Positions 8,929-19,508 of a stretch of 64,000 nucleotides of DNA are shown here, in pieces. Position numbers and translations under genes: made by a program. Numbering within the stretch: position 1 is the stretch's first letter; each line of letters opens with the position of its first letter. This stretch comes from Methylocystis sp. (GTDB lineage Bacteria > Pseudomonadota > Alphaproteobacteria > Rhizobiales > Beijerinckiaceae). The notes under the pieces are model-generated. The model ran no database searches and had not been told where the DNA came from. It worked only from the letters and a program-made list of their open reading frames with translations. The DNA lies in assembly GCA_021731565.1 (NCBI GenBank), contig JAKFXD010000099.1, forward strand, positions 1 through 64,000, given 5' to 3'.

Positions 8929-9804
8929 CTAACGCGGCTTCGCCGTCGCCTCGCGGATCGCCTCGGCGAGTTCGCCTTCGAAAAGCAGCGCCGAACCGTA
9001 ATGCGTCTCGATGTCGAAGGGCCGCTTCTGATTCATGTCGAGCGACGCGCTGTGCATGGCGATCAGACGGCCGTCTTCGGTAAAGAGGCCCGAGCCGGAG
9101 CCGCCATAGCCGTCGTTGCAGTCGTGACGCGCGCGGCGAATGTGACCCTCGGTCGGCTCGTCGACGCGATAGACGTCGCATGACTCGATGGTTGCGGCGA
9201 GCCGCGTGTTGGAATGTCCGGCAGGCGAGACCATCGCCACCTTGAAGCGCGCGCCGGTGGCGATGTCGCTCGCGTCAGGCGCCGGCTGAGGTCTCACGTT
9301 CTCCGGCGTCGGCTGCAGCAGCTTTAGCAGCGCCCAGTCGTCGGTGATATGCAGGCTTCTCGATTCGACCGAAGCGCCGATGCGCAAACTGTCCTCGTCG
9401 AAATAGTAATCGCCGCCCGCGATCCTGAAGAAGCAGTTCGTCACCGGATGCGTTGGGACGAGGCGCCGATCGACGAAATTATGCGCATTCATCACGACGA
9501 GATCATGCGAGGCGATGAGCCAGGCGGCGGCCGCGCGCTCCAGCGTGCCATAATCGGAGTAGCACATGAGCACGCCGGCGCCGGCGAAGCGAGCCATGTC
9601 CGCTTCCGTCATCGCCTTTCGGCCGTCGTCGGGATAGAGCGCCGCGTAAGCCGTCCGTCCGCCGATGCGTGCGAGCGCCGCGCCGATGAGAACGAGCGCG
9701 ACCAGCGCGAGCGCGCGCCGGGCGGCTGATGAGCGCAGGCCGGGCCGAAACCACGCACATCGTTGAGGCGCAGACGGGTTCCTTCGCGCAAAAGCTTCCA
9801 ACAT
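8929..9804 (-). CDS. Trypsin-like serine protease
   Basis: [16 protein letters not shown] and [23 protein letters not shown] (GxSGS catalytic Ser). Confidence 0.75.
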   Translation of the reverse strand: MLEAFARRNPSAPQRCAWFRPGLRSSAARRALALVALVLIGAALARIGGRTAYAALYPDDGRKAMTEADMARFAGAGVLMCYSDYGTLERAAAAWLIASHDLVVMNAHNFVDRRLVPTHPVTNCFFRIAGGDYYFDEDSLRIGASVESRSLHITDDWALLKLLQPTPENVRPQPAPDASDIATGARFKVAMVSPAGHSNTRLAATIESCDVYRVDEPTEGHIRRARHDCNDGYGGSGSGLFTEDGRLIAMHSASLDMNQKRPFDIETHYGSALLFEGELAEAIREATAKPR

Positions 9805-10126
9805 TCGATCTCTAGGTGGAGTGGAGGATCGTCTTCTACAAAATCCGCCGGCGATTCCGCGTCAAGCCTTCACCGGTCCGGGAAGTATCGGGAATAAACG
9901 TGCCGATCTTTCCCGAGACACATTACCGATAAATCGTGGAGACTCGGCCTTGCGCTTAAACTTATATGCCCCCGGATCGTCTCTCGAATTTGCGCCGACG
10001 CGCAGCGGGAACAGGCGACCTTCAATAAACCGTGACGGCTGCATTTCAAGCCGTCTATCTGCGAGGCGACGTCGCCGTCAAAGAAGCCATCAAGGCGTCC
10101 GGGCGATGTTGCAGGAGGACTCGTCC

Positions 10127-12001
10127 ATGAGGAAACTGCTGAATTCCGTGTCCCTGTTGTCCGTACTGCTCGCCGCGCCGGTCGTGACGATGTCCGCCGC
10201 GGTCGCCGAAGATAAGCTCGAAGCTCTGACGAAGAGCGAAAACAACTGGGCGATGCAGGGCAAGAACTACAGCGCCAACCATTACAGCACGCTGAACCAG
10301 GTCAACGCCGACAATGTCAAGAATCTGAAGGTCGCCTGGTCGTTCTCGACCGGTCTCTTGAGCGGTCACGAGGGTTCGCCGATCGTCATCGACGGCAAAA
10401 TGTATGTTCACACCTCCTTCCCCAACAATACGTTCGCGCTCAACCTCGACGATCCGACCCGCATTCTCTGGCAGCACAAGCCCAAGCAGAACGCCGCGGC
10501 GCGCGCCGTCGCCTGCTGCGACATCGTCAATCGCGGACTCGCCTACTGGCCCACCGACGGCAAGACCCCCTCGCTCATCGTCAAGACGCTGCTTGACGGC
10601 CATGTCGTGGCGCTGAACGCCGACACCGGCGAGGAATACTGGAAAATCGAAAACTCGGATTTCAAGGTCGGCTCGACGCTGACTGTCGCGCCGCACATTT
10701 ACAAGGATATCGTGCTCATCGGCAGCTCGGGCGCCGAACTCGGCGTGCGCGGCTATATGACCGCCTATGACGTGCGCACCGGCGAGCAGAAGTGGCGCGC
10801 CTATGCGACCGGTCCGGATTCGGACGTGCTGATCGGCGACGACTTCAACAAGGCCAATCCGCATTACGGCCAGAAGGGCCTCGGCACCGCGACCTGGGAA
10901 GGCGACGCCTGGAAGATCGGCGGCGGCACCAATTGGGGCTGGTTCGCTTACGATCCGGGCACCAACCTCGTCTATTACGGCAGCGGCAATCCGGCGCCGT
11001 GGAACGAGACCATGCGTCCCGGCGACAACAAGTGGACGATGACCATTTGGGGCCGCGACCTCAACACGGGCGAGGCGAAGTTCGGCTATCAGAAGACGCC
11101 GCATGACGAATGGGACTATGCCGGCATCAACTTCATGATGCTCAGCGAGCAGAAGGACAAGGACGGCAAGCTGCGCAAGCTGCTGACCCATCCGGACCGC
11201 AATGGCATCGTCTATACGCTCGACCGCACCGACGGCACGCTGGTCTCCGCCGACAAGATCGACGATACGGTCAATGTGTTCAAGAAGGTGGATCTGAAGA
11301 GCGGCCTGCCGGTGCGCGATCCGGAATATGGCACGCGCATGGATCACCTCGCCAAGGACATCTGTCCCTCGGCGATGGGCTATCACAACCAGGGCCTCGA
11401 CTCCTACGATCCCAACAAGGAGCTGTTCTTCCTCGGCGTGAACCACATCTGCATGGACTGGGAGCCCTTCATGCTTCCCTATCGCGCAGGTCAGTTCTTC
11501 GTCGGCGCGACGCTGAACATGTTCCCGGGTCCGAAGGGCGATCGTCAGAAGGCTGAAGGCCTCGGCCAGATCAAGGCCTACAACGCCATCACCGGCAAGT
11601 TCAAATGGGAGAAGATGGAGCGCTTCGCCGTTTGGGGCGGCACCGCCGCCACGGCCGGCAATGTCGTGTTCTACGGAACGCTCGACGGCTTCATCAAGGC
11701 CCGTCACAGCGACACCGGCGAACTGCTGTGGAAGTTCAAGCTTCCCTCGGGCGTCATCGGCCATCCGATCGTCTACCAGCACAAGGGCGTCGAATATCTC
11801 GCCATCATGTATGGCGTCGGCGGTTGGCCGGGAGTCGGCCTTGTGTTCGACCTCCAGGATCCGACGGCTGGTCTCGGCGCGGTCGGCGCCTTCAAGCAGC
11901 TCGCCAACTATACGCAGATGGGCGGCGGCGTGATGGTGTTCTCGCTCGACGGCAAGGGCCCCTATGACGATCTGAGCGTGGGCGAATACAAGGCGAACTG
12001 A
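10127..12001 (+). CDS. mxaF: Methanol dehydrogenase large subunit, Ca-type (PQQ)
   Basis: 624 aa; [28 protein letters not shown] (vicinal Cys), [11 protein letters not shown]; followed by mxaJGI. Confidence 0.97.
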   Translation: MRKLLNSVSLLSVLLAAPVVTMSAAVAEDKLEALTKSENNWAMQGKNYSANHYSTLNQVNADNVKNLKVAWSFSTGLLSGHEGSPIVIDGKMYVHTSFPNNTFALNLDDPTRILWQHKPKQNAAARAVACCDIVNRGLAYWPTDGKTPSLIVKTLLDGHVVALNADTGEEYWKIENSDFKVGSTLTVAPHIYKDIVLIGSSGAELGVRGYMTAYDVRTGEQKWRAYATGPDSDVLIGDDFNKANPHYGQKGLGTATWEGDAWKIGGGTNWGWFAYDPGTNLVYYGSGNPAPWNETMRPGDNKWTMTIWGRDLNTGEAKFGYQKTPHDEWDYAGINFMMLSEQKDKDGKLRKLLTHPDRNGIVYTLDRTDGTLVSADKIDDTVNVFKKVDLKSGLPVRDPEYGTRMDHLAKDICPSAMGYHNQGLDSYDPNKELFFLGVNHICMDWEPFMLPYRAGQFFVGATLNMFPGPKGDRQKAEGLGQIKAYNAITGKFKWEKMERFAVWGGTAATAGNVVFYGTLDGFIKARHSDTGELLWKFKLPSGVIGHPIVYQHKGVEYLAIMYGVGGWPGVGLVFDLQDPTAGLGAVGAFKQLANYTQMGGGVMVFSLDGKGPYDDLSVGEYKAN

Positions 12002-12052
12002 GCGTCGCCTTACCCTCGATCTCTCCCCGCCTGAGGCGGTTGCGAGACGCCT

Positions 12053-12081
12053 GTTCGGACGCGCCCCCGGTGCGTCCGAAC
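12053..12081 (+). other. mxaF-mxaJ intergenic stem-loop
   Basis: Perfect inverted repeat gttcggacgc-N9-gcgtccgaac without a T-tract. Confidence 0.8.
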
Positions 12082-12112
12082 CGGCGATCGGAACGATCAC
12101 GGAAATCGAACA

Positions 12113-13027
12113 ATGTCGCGGATCACTCGCTTATCCCTCGGTTTCAGCGGCGCGCTCGTCATCGCTCTCGCGAGCGTTAACGCGAAGGGCGCTTCGTTTG
12201 GCGGCTCCAGCGATGCTGCTTCGAACGCCGGGTCCTCGCCGGCGGCCGAGCAGGCGCCGCCGGCCGATCCCAATGCGCTTCGCATCTGCGCGGCGAAGAA
12301 TCAGCCGCCGCTGTCGATGGAAGACGGCTCCGGACTTGAAAACAAGATTGGCGTCGCGCTCGCCGAGGCCATGCAGCGCAAGGCGCAGTTCGTGTGGTCG
12401 CAACGGCCGGCGATCTATCTCGTGCGCGATTCTCTCGACAAGAAGCTGTGCGACGTCATCGTCGGCCTCGATACGGGCGACCCGCGCGTGGCGACGTCAA
12501 AGCCGTATTATCGAACCGGCTATGTCTTCGTCAGCCGCGCCGATCGCGGTCTCGACATCAAATCCTGGTCCGATCCGCGCTTAAAGAAGCTTGGCCACAT
12601 CGTCGTCGCTTTCGGATCTCCGGGCGAAGCGCTCCTCAAGGATATGGGCCAGTACGAAGACAACATGGCCTATCTCTATTCGCTGGTGAATTTCAAATCG
12701 CCGCGCAACCAATATACGCAGATCGATCCCGCTCGAATGGTCGGCGAAGTGGTGAGCGGCGCGGCCGAGATCGCGGTCGGCTTCGCGCCGGACGTAGCGC
12801 GTTACGTCAAATCCTCGACCGTGCCGCTGCAGATGACGCTGATCGAAGATGACGCGGCCAAGAGCAGCGGCGAAAAGGTGCCGCAGCGCTTCGACCAATC
12901 GGTCGCGGTGCGGCGCGACGACAAGGCCTTGCTGACGGAAATCGACAACGCGCTCGTCGCGGCGCGGCCGAAGATCGATGAAATCCTCAAGGCGGAAGGC
13001 GTTCCCCTTCTCCCCGTCACCCAATAG
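12113..13027 (+). CDS. mxaJ: MxaJ, substrate-binding-like periplasmic protein
   Basis: LRICAAKNQPPLSMEDGSGLENKIGVALAEAMQRKAQFVW; position after mxaF. Confidence 0.95.
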   Translation: MSRITRLSLGFSGALVIALASVNAKGASFGGSSDAASNAGSSPAAEQAPPADPNALRICAAKNQPPLSMEDGSGLENKIGVALAEAMQRKAQFVWSQRPAIYLVRDSLDKKLCDVIVGLDTGDPRVATSKPYYRTGYVFVSRADRGLDIKSWSDPRLKKLGHIVVAFGSPGEALLKDMGQYEDNMAYLYSLVNFKSPRNQYTQIDPARMVGEVVSGAAEIAVGFAPDVARYVKSSTVPLQMTLIEDDAAKSSGEKVPQRFDQSVAVRRDDKALLTEIDNALVAARPKIDEILKAEGVPLLPVTQ

Positions 13028-13062
13028 ATGCGCGGCGCACCAACGAAACAGGACGAGAATAA

Positions 13063-13644
13063 GTGTTGAAAAGAAAAGGAAGCGTTTCGGTCTATCTCAT
13101 CGGCGCGGCGGCGAGCCTCATAGCGCTCGGCGCCATCGCCCAAACCGCAGGGATTACGTTCCGCAACACCATCACCGGCGAAGTGCTCAAATTCGACGAA
13201 GCGCTGCCTGAGGGACGGGATACGGCGGGCGTCAAGCAGTTCATGGCGTCCGGCAAGAATCCCTATAACGAGGATGCGAGCTGCCTCAAGCAGGGAGAAC
13301 AGCTCTTTCTGTCCGCCTGCTCCGGCTGTCACGGCCACCTCGCCGAAGGAAAGATCGGTCCCGGCCTCAACGACGCCTATTGGACCTATCCGCAGAATGA
13401 AACCGACGAAGGTTTTTTCTCGACGATCTACGGCGGCGCGCAGGCGTCCATGGGGCCGCAGTATGAGAATCTGACCCTCGACGAGATGCTGAAAGTGATG
13501 GCCTGGATTCGTCACCTCTTCAAGGATGCGCCGGAGAAGGCGAGCTGGCTGACCGACGAGCAGCGCAAGCAGTTCAAGCCCTACGCCGGTCACGAGACGC
13601 TGCCCGAAAATCCGCCCGGCCAATGCCAGGCAAAGGCGAAGTAG
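13063..13644 (+). CDS. mxaG: Cytochrome cL, electron acceptor of methanol dehydrogenase
   Basis: CSGCHG haem motif; [25 protein letters not shown]. Confidence 0.95.
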   Translation: MLKRKGSVSVYLIGAAASLIALGAIAQTAGITFRNTITGEVLKFDEALPEGRDTAGVKQFMASGKNPYNEDASCLKQGEQLFLSACSGCHGHLAEGKIGPGLNDAYWTYPQNETDEGFFSTIYGGAQASMGPQYENLTLDEMLKVMAWIRHLFKDAPEKASWLTDEQRKQFKPYAGHETLPENPPGQCQAKAK

Positions 13645-13711
13645 TTTTCACGCCTCCGTCGTCCGGGGGCGCAAACAAGGAGGCGCAAGCCTCGTAAAGG
13701 GAGGAAACACG

Positions 13712-14002
13712 ATGCGTAAGATGCATTTCGCCGTGGCGCTTGCCGTCGGCATGTTGTTCGGCGCCGGCGGCGCGCTCGCCTATGACGGCACCAAATGCAA
13801 GGCGCCCGGCAACTGCTGGGAGCCGAAGCCCGGCTTTCCGGACAAGGTTGAGGGTTCGAAATACGATCCCAAGCACGACCCGAAGGAAATCGCCAAGCAG
13901 CAGGCGTCGGTCCAGGGCATGGAAGAGCGCAACAAGAAGCGGGTCGAGAATTTCAAGAAGACCGGCAAGTGGGAATATGACGTGAGCAAGATCGCTCAAT
14001 AG
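13712..14002 (+). CDS. mxaI: Methanol dehydrogenase small (beta) subunit
   Basis: YDGTKCKAPGNCWEPKPGFPDKVEGSKYDPKHDP. Confidence 0.98.
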   Translation: MRKMHFAVALAVGMLFGAGGALAYDGTKCKAPGNCWEPKPGFPDKVEGSKYDPKHDPKEIAKQQASVQGMEERNKKRVENFKKTGKWEYDVSKIAQ

Positions 14003-14004
14003 GT

Positions 14005-14102
14005 TTCATCGCGACGAAATCGCGATGAATCCAGCGGCCACGATCTGGAGCCGGGCGCATTCGACAACGGCGCAGCGGCCCCATTCCCGAGATCGTGGCC
14101 GC
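14005..14102 (+). other. Two consecutive stem-loops between mxaI and mxaR
   Basis: ttcatcgcga-cgaaa-tcgcgatgaa (14005-14029), then gcggccacgatct (14034-14046) paired with agatcgtggccgc (14090-14102). Confidence 0.8.
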
Positions 14103-14122
14103 CAGTTTATTAAGGTCAGGCC

Positions 14123-15154
14123 TTGAACGATACGTTGCACGTCGTCGAGAAGCTCGCCGATTGGCGCGCGCGCGCTCTTGATTTCGAGCGCGACATTCAG
14201 AAGGCCGTTCTCGGCCAGACGCGCGTCATCAGGCTTGTGACGATCTGCATTTTTGCGCGCGGCCATGTGCTGATCGAAGGCGACGTGGGAGTCGGCAAGA
14301 CGACGCTGCTGCGTGCGGCGTCGCGCGCGCTCGGCGGCGATTTCGCCCGCGTCGAGGGCACGGTCGACATGATGCCGAGCGACATTCTCTACCACACCTA
14401 CCTTGGCGAAGACGGCCGCCCGCGGGTCGAGCCCTCCGAACTGCTGCGCCTCGCGGAAACGCTGCCGGTATTCTTCTTCAACGAGATCAATCGCGCGCGT
14501 CCTCAGGTTCATTCGCTGTTGCTGCGGCTGATGGCCGAGCGAAGCGTCTTCGCATTCAATCGCGTGTATCATTTTCCTTATCTGAGCGTGTTCGCCGACC
14601 GCAATATGGTGGAGCGCGAGGAAACATTCGAACTGCCGGCGGCCGCCCGCGACAGATTCCTCATGGAAATTCCCATGGCGGCGCCGGATGATGAAGACGC
14701 CCGCCGAAGGCTCGTCTTCGATCCGGCGTTCCATGACACGGAAACCCTGATCGAACGCGTGACGTCCGGCTCATTCGACTATCGCAGGATTCCCGAAGTC
14801 GCGCGCGCGATCCAGACCGAGGTGAAATCAAGCGAAGCGCTGGAGCGTTATGTGCTCAATCTCTGGAAGGCCCTGGTCAAGCCGGCGGATGCCGGCCTGT
14901 CGCTGCCCGACGTCGACGTCAGCAGTCTCATCAAAGGCGGCGCGAGCCCGCGCGCTTTGGCGGCGCTGGCGCGCGCCGCGCGCGTGCGCGCCTGGCTCGA
15001 GGGGCGCGACTATCTTGTTCCGGAAGATGTTCGCGATGTGTTTATCGAAGTAATGGCCCATCGAATTTTCGTCGATCCGATTCACGCGCTGCGCGGCGAC
15101 GATATCGTCAAGCGACTGTGTCACGCGGCGTTTGACGCGACGCCGGTTCCATGA
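14123..15154 (+). CDS. mxaR: MoxR-family AAA+ ATPase MxaR
   Basis: GHVLIEGDVGVGKTTLLRA Walker A; FFNEINRARPQVHSLLLRLMAER. Confidence 0.93.
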   Translation: MNDTLHVVEKLADWRARALDFERDIQKAVLGQTRVIRLVTICIFARGHVLIEGDVGVGKTTLLRAASRALGGDFARVEGTVDMMPSDILYHTYLGEDGRPRVEPSELLRLAETLPVFFFNEINRARPQVHSLLLRLMAERSVFAFNRVYHFPYLSVFADRNMVEREETFELPAAARDRFLMEIPMAAPDDEDARRRLVFDPAFHDTETLIERVTSGSFDYRRIPEVARAIQTEVKSSEALERYVLNLWKALVKPADAGLSLPDVDVSSLIKGGASPRALAALARAARVRAWLEGRDYLVPEDVRDVFIEVMAHRIFVDPIHALRGDDIVKRLCHAAFDATPVP

Positions 15155-15996
15155 ACGGGATCGTCGATATTCTCTATCGGCCGCGCGGACGTTTCGCCGC
15201 CAATCATGTCGGCGCGCATACGTCGAGCGAAGTCGGCGGCTTTGGCGTGTTTCGGGACCAGGCGCCGTTCATGCGCTACCCCGACGCCCGCCGCATCGAC
15301 GTTCGCGCGACGCTGCGCGATCCGTTCGGCGCGACCTATGTGCGCCGCTTCGAACAAAGAGCGGCGATCGACGTCTATGCGCTCGTCGACCTCTCGGCGT
15401 CGATGAGTTTCGTCGGCGCCGCCAATCGATTCCGCGTCGCCGTCGACCTTTGCGCCGCGCTTGCCTATTCGGCGACGCGGATCGGCGATCGCTTTGGTCT
15501 GTTCGCCTACGAAAGCGCATTGATCGATCGAGCAGCGAGTCCGGCGACGCGTTCGCGGCGCGCGGCGCTCGGCGCCGTCGAACGGCTTGGCGCCGAGACG
15601 CCGCACGGTTCGAGCGCGACAGGCGTGCTCGAAGCGGCGGCGGCTCTCGGCGCCACGCGCAAGCTGGTGTTTCTCATCTCCGACTTTCGTTGGCCCGAAC
15701 GCCTGATCGAACAGGCGTTCGATGCGCTTGCGCTGCATGATGTCGCGCCGATCGTTCTGATCGATTCCTTTGAGTCGGCGCCGCCGAAATGGGGCGTGTT
15801 GGCGCTTCGCGACAGCGAAAGCGGTCGGCTTCAAGCCCTGTTGATGAGGCCGACGCTGCAGCGGCGCTGGATCGAAGCGGAGCAGTCGCGCCGGCGACGT
15901 CTCGCCCGTCTTTCGTCGCTGTGCAGTCGCGCGCCGATCTATGTCGAGGACAGTTTCGATCCCGTCGATCTCAGCATTCGGCTGACGGGGGCGTGA
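15151..15996 (+). CDS. mxaS: MxaS, DUF58 protein
   Basis: DVYALVDLSASMSF VWA-like DUF58; cluster position. Confidence 0.9.
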   Translation: MNGIVDILYRPRGRFAANHVGAHTSSEVGGFGVFRDQAPFMRYPDARRIDVRATLRDPFGATYVRRFEQRAAIDVYALVDLSASMSFVGAANRFRVAVDLCAALAYSATRIGDRFGLFAYESALIDRAASPATRSRRAALGAVERLGAETPHGSSATGVLEAAAALGATRKLVFLISDFRWPERLIEQAFDALALHDVAPIVLIDSFESAPPKWGVLALRDSESGRLQALLMRPTLQRRWIEAEQSRRRRLARLSSLCSRAPIYVEDSFDPVDLSIRLTGA

Positions 15997-16004
15997 GGCG
16001 CGCG

Positions 16005-16901
16005 ATGCGCATTACATGTCTCGTCCTAGCGCTCGTTGCCGCGCTTTCCGCATCCGCACAGGAACTGACGGCGCGCATCCGCTCGGCGCGCCCGTTCGGC
16101 TATTTCGTCGGCGATCTCATCCATGCGCGCGTCGACGTGTCGGGTCCAGAAAATGCCGTACTGTCGCGTGCCTCCTTGCCGAAGCCCGGCCCGCTGACCG
16201 GTTCGCTCGATCTTAGGGACGTCACGCTTCGCGAAACCGTCGAGAACGGCGCGCGGGTGTGGCGTCTCGATCTCACCTATCAGAATTTTTACGTCGCGCT
16301 CGATGCGCGGGAAATTGAAATTCCTGGCTTCGAACTCTCCGTTTCGACGTCGGCGGGCGCGGAGACCGTCAAGGCGCCGGCGTGGCGCATCGGCGTTTCG
16401 CCTTTGCGCGAGATCACGCCGCAGAAGCGGGAGGAAGCGACCGATTATATGCGGCCGGACGGGACGGCGCCCTTTGTTGACGAAGCCACGCCGCGAAATC
16501 TCGCGGCCGGCGCGGGCGTCGCCGCCTTGCTGGCCTTCGCGTTCGTCGCGCGCGATCGCGCCTGGCCGCCCTTTCAGCGTCGTAGAGCGCGCGTCTTCTC
16601 GGCGCTCGCCAACGACTTTTCAAACAGGCTGGCCGGGTCTGACGACAGCGAATTGGACGCGGCGATCCAGTCGGTGCATCGCGCGCTCGATACGACCAAT
16701 GGCGCAACCTTGCTGTCGTCCGATCTTCCGGATTTTCTATGCAGGCGACCGGAGTACCGGCCGCTGCGGACGGATTTCGAGCGTTTCTTCGCCGCCTCGA
16801 AGCGGCGGTTCTTCGGCGGCGACGATTCGAGCGACGAGTTCCGCGGCGAGCAGCTCGCGCAATTCGTGACGGCGCTCGCCAAGCGGGAGCGCTCAGGATG
16901 A
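16005..16901 (+). CDS. mxaA: MxaA
   Basis: Signal peptide; cluster position between mxaS and mxaC. Confidence 0.85.
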   Translation: MRITCLVLALVAALSASAQELTARIRSARPFGYFVGDLIHARVDVSGPENAVLSRASLPKPGPLTGSLDLRDVTLRETVENGARVWRLDLTYQNFYVALDAREIEIPGFELSVSTSAGAETVKAPAWRIGVSPLREITPQKREEATDYMRPDGTAPFVDEATPRNLAAGAGVAALLAFAFVARDRAWPPFQRRRARVFSALANDFSNRLAGSDDSELDAAIQSVHRALDTTNGATLLSSDLPDFLCRRPEYRPLRTDFERFFAASKRRFFGGDDSSDEFRGEQLAQFVTALAKRERSG

Positions 16902-17899
16902 CCGCGCTCGGCTTCGATCATATCGAGGCGCTGTTCCTGGCGCCGCTGGCGATGATTCCGTTTCTGCGATCCGTCTTGCGCGACACGCCAATACCTTCCC
17001 TCCTGTCGGCTCCCGCCGACAGTCTTTCCGCCCTTGTCGCCAATATTCTGAAACTGAGCGGCGTCATCGCGATCGGCGCGAGTCTCTTCGGCGCGGCCGG
17101 TCCCCATATTGCTGGCGCCGAACAGGAGCGCTTCGCCGAAGGCGCGCAGCTCGTCATGCTGATCGACCGCAGCGGCAGCATGAACGAGACCTTCGCGGGG
17201 CGAACGCCGTCTGGCGGCGAAGAGTCGAAGGCCGCGGCGGCGAAGCGCATTCTCAAACGCTTCGTCGAGGCGCGTCGTCATGATCTTGTCGGCGTCGCGG
17301 CGTTTTCGACCGCGCCGATGCTGGTGACGCCGATCACCGATCATATCGACGCCACCCAAGCCGCGATCGACGCGATCGATCGTCCCGGACTCGACTATAC
17401 CAATATCGCCCGCGGCCTCGCGATGGCGCTGTCGATGTTCAAGACCAGCGACGCCGATCTGTCGCGCGCGGTCCTGCTCATATCCGACGGCGCCGGCGTC
17501 ATCGATCCGAAACTGCGCGACGATCTGAAAGCGGAATTCCGCAAGACCAATGTCAGTCTCTACTGGCTGTTCTTGCGCACCGAGGGCAGCAGAGGCATCG
17601 CCGACAGAGCGGCGGAGGACGATGAATCGCCGCAGGCCGCGCCGGAGCGCCATCTCGATCTTTTCTTCAGATCGCTCGGCGTACCGTACCGCGCCTTTGA
17701 GGTGGAAAGCGCCGAAGCGACGGAGGAGGCTTTAAAGCAGATCGACCGGCTTGAGCGCCATCCCGTCCTTTATGTCGAAAAAATGCCGCGCACCGATCTG
17801 AGCGCCTGGGCTTTCGCGCTGGCGTTCGTCGCCACGTCGTTGCTCGTCGTCGCCAAGCTCGCTCAAGTCGGTTTGGGCGTCGAAGGCCGCGCGCGATGA
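16898..17899 (+). CDS. mxaC: MxaC, VWA-domain membrane protein
   Basis: QLVMLIDRSGSMNETF MIDAS motif; cluster position. Confidence 0.9.
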   Translation: MTALGFDHIEALFLAPLAMIPFLRSVLRDTPIPSLLSAPADSLSALVANILKLSGVIAIGASLFGAAGPHIAGAEQERFAEGAQLVMLIDRSGSMNETFAGRTPSGGEESKAAAAKRILKRFVEARRHDLVGVAAFSTAPMLVTPITDHIDATQAAIDAIDRPGLDYTNIARGLAMALSMFKTSDADLSRAVLLISDGAGVIDPKLRDDLKAEFRKTNVSLYWLFLRTEGSRGIADRAAEDDESPQAAPERHLDLFFRSLGVPYRAFEVESAEATEEALKQIDRLERHPVLYVEKMPRTDLSAWAFALAFVATSLLVVAKLAQVGLGVEGRAR

Positions 17900-18504
17900 C
17901 TCCGCTCAAGACGCGCGCCGCAGCCTTGCGCGACAGAGCCACGGCGCTCTGGCGCGAGGCGCGATCAGCGCTTCTCATCGCGCTTTGCCTCGCGCTTGTC
18001 ATGGCGTCGGCGGCGTCGCTCGTCGACTGGCGCGGCGCCATCGACGCCAATGATGCGATCGAGGCGCTGGAGCAGGGCCGCGATGTCGGCGTCGACACGA
18101 ACGCCAGGCCCGAGACGCTGCTTGCGCGCGTCGCCTTCCTTGCGAAGCGAGGCGAAGTCGATCGTGCGCGCGCGATGGTCGAGGCGCTCGATCGGAGCGG
18201 AAGCGTCGACATGCGCGCGCGCGGACATTACCTCCTGGCGAATGCGCTGCTGCGCAAGGCGTTCGACCTCATCGAACGGTCCGAGTTCGATGCGGCCAAT
18301 CCTTTCGTCAACCTCGCCAAGCGCGAATATCGCCGCGCGCTGCAACTCGCGCCGGACGATTGGGACGCCAAATACAATCTGGACGTCGCCGCCCGGCTTG
18401 TCCGAGACTTTCCGGATTTCGAAAGAAAGGGCGGCGACGAACTGAGCGCCGATCCCAAAAAGCTTTGGACCGATATTCCCGGCAAGCCGAAGGGTCTGCC
18501 GTGA
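17896..18504 (+). CDS. mxaK: MxaK
   Basis: Cluster position; single TM plus TPR-like region. Confidence 0.85.
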   Translation: MTPLKTRAAALRDRATALWREARSALLIALCLALVMASAASLVDWRGAIDANDAIEALEQGRDVGVDTNARPETLLARVAFLAKRGEVDRARAMVEALDRSGSVDMRARGHYLLANALLRKAFDLIERSEFDAANPFVNLAKREYRRALQLAPDDWDAKYNLDVAARLVRDFPDFERKGGDELSADPKKLWTDIPGKPKGLP

Positions 18505-19508
18505 TGCGGCCGGACCTGCGCGATCCGCGTCTCGCCTTGCTTTCGCTGGCGATGCTCTCGCTCATCGCCGCCTTCCTAGCGCCGAAGATCGCCGTTCGAC
18601 GTCCGTCTTTCGATCTCCTTGCCGTCGTCGACATCACCGGCAGCATGAATGTTCGCGATTATTCGGCGGGGGGCCGGCCGATCAGCCGCCTTGACGCCGT
18701 GAAGGCGGCGCTTCGCGCCTTGCTTGCGGAGCTGCCCTGTCCATCGCATGTCGGTCTCGGCATTTTCAGCGAGCGCAAGACATTTCTGCTGTTCGAGCCG
18801 ATCGACGTCTGCGTCGACTTCGCGCCGCTCGAAGCCTCGATCGAGGCGCTCGACTGGCGCATGGCCTGGGAAGGCGACAGCCGCGTGTCGGCCGGTCTGT
18901 TCAGCGCCATCGATATGGCGCGGCAATTGAAAAGCGATCTCCTGTTCTTCACTGACGGCCAGGAGGCGCCGCCGCTTCCGGCGCGTGGCGCGCCGACATT
19001 TGACGGACGCGCCGGCGAGCTGCGCGGACTCCTTGTCGGGGTCGGCGGTTATGAACTTTCGCCGATCCCGAAATTCGACGACAGAGGACGCGAGATCGGA
19101 TTCCTCGGCGTCGAGGAGGTTCCGCACGAGAGTCGTTTCGGCCTGCCGCCCGAAGGCGCGGAGCGGCGCGAGGGCTACAATGCGCGCAATGCTCCCTTCG
19201 GCGCCGCCGCGGCGGTCGGCGTCGAACATCTGTCTTCCGTGAAGGAAGACTATCTGCGTTCGCTCGCCGAAAAGACCGGCCTCGCCTACGCGCATCTCGA
19301 AGACGGAAAGAGGCTGTGGACGGACTATGCCGCCGTCGCCGCCGCCCGGATGCGCGAAGCCGCTTTCGACCTAAGTCCGTTCTTCGGGGCGGCGGCTGCG
19401 CTTTTCACTTTTTTTGCCGCCGCCGGACCTTCGCTCGCTCTGGCCTTGGTTCAACTGCGGCGAGCCGCGCCTTTCAACCGCCATCCGCAACCAGGGAGAT
19501 CCAAATGA
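18504..19508 (+). CDS. mxaL: MxaL, VWA-domain protein
   Basis: DLLAVVDITGSMNVRDY; cluster position. Confidence 0.9.
   Translation: MRPDLRDPRLALLSLAMLSLIAAFLAPKIAVRRPSFDLLAVVDITGSMNVRDYSAGGRPISRLDAVKAALRALLAELPCPSHVGLGIFSERKTFLLFEPIDVCVDFAPLEASIEALDWRMAWEGDSRVSAGLFSAIDMARQLKSDLLFFTDGQEAPPLPARGAPTFDGRAGELRGLLVGVGGYELSPIPKFDDRGREIGFLGVEEVPHESRFGLPPEGAERREGYNARNAPFGAAAAVGVEHLSSVKEDYLRSLAEKTGLAYAHLEDGKRLWTDYAAVAAARMREAAFDLSPFFGAAAALFTFFAAAGPSLALALVQLRRAAPFNRHPQPGRSK

Noticed and set aside
10055-12100. 681-aa ORF antisense to mxaF
   Set aside because: It lies opposite the certain mxaF gene; Arg/Val/Asp-rich shadow ORF typical of high-GC DNA, no domain.
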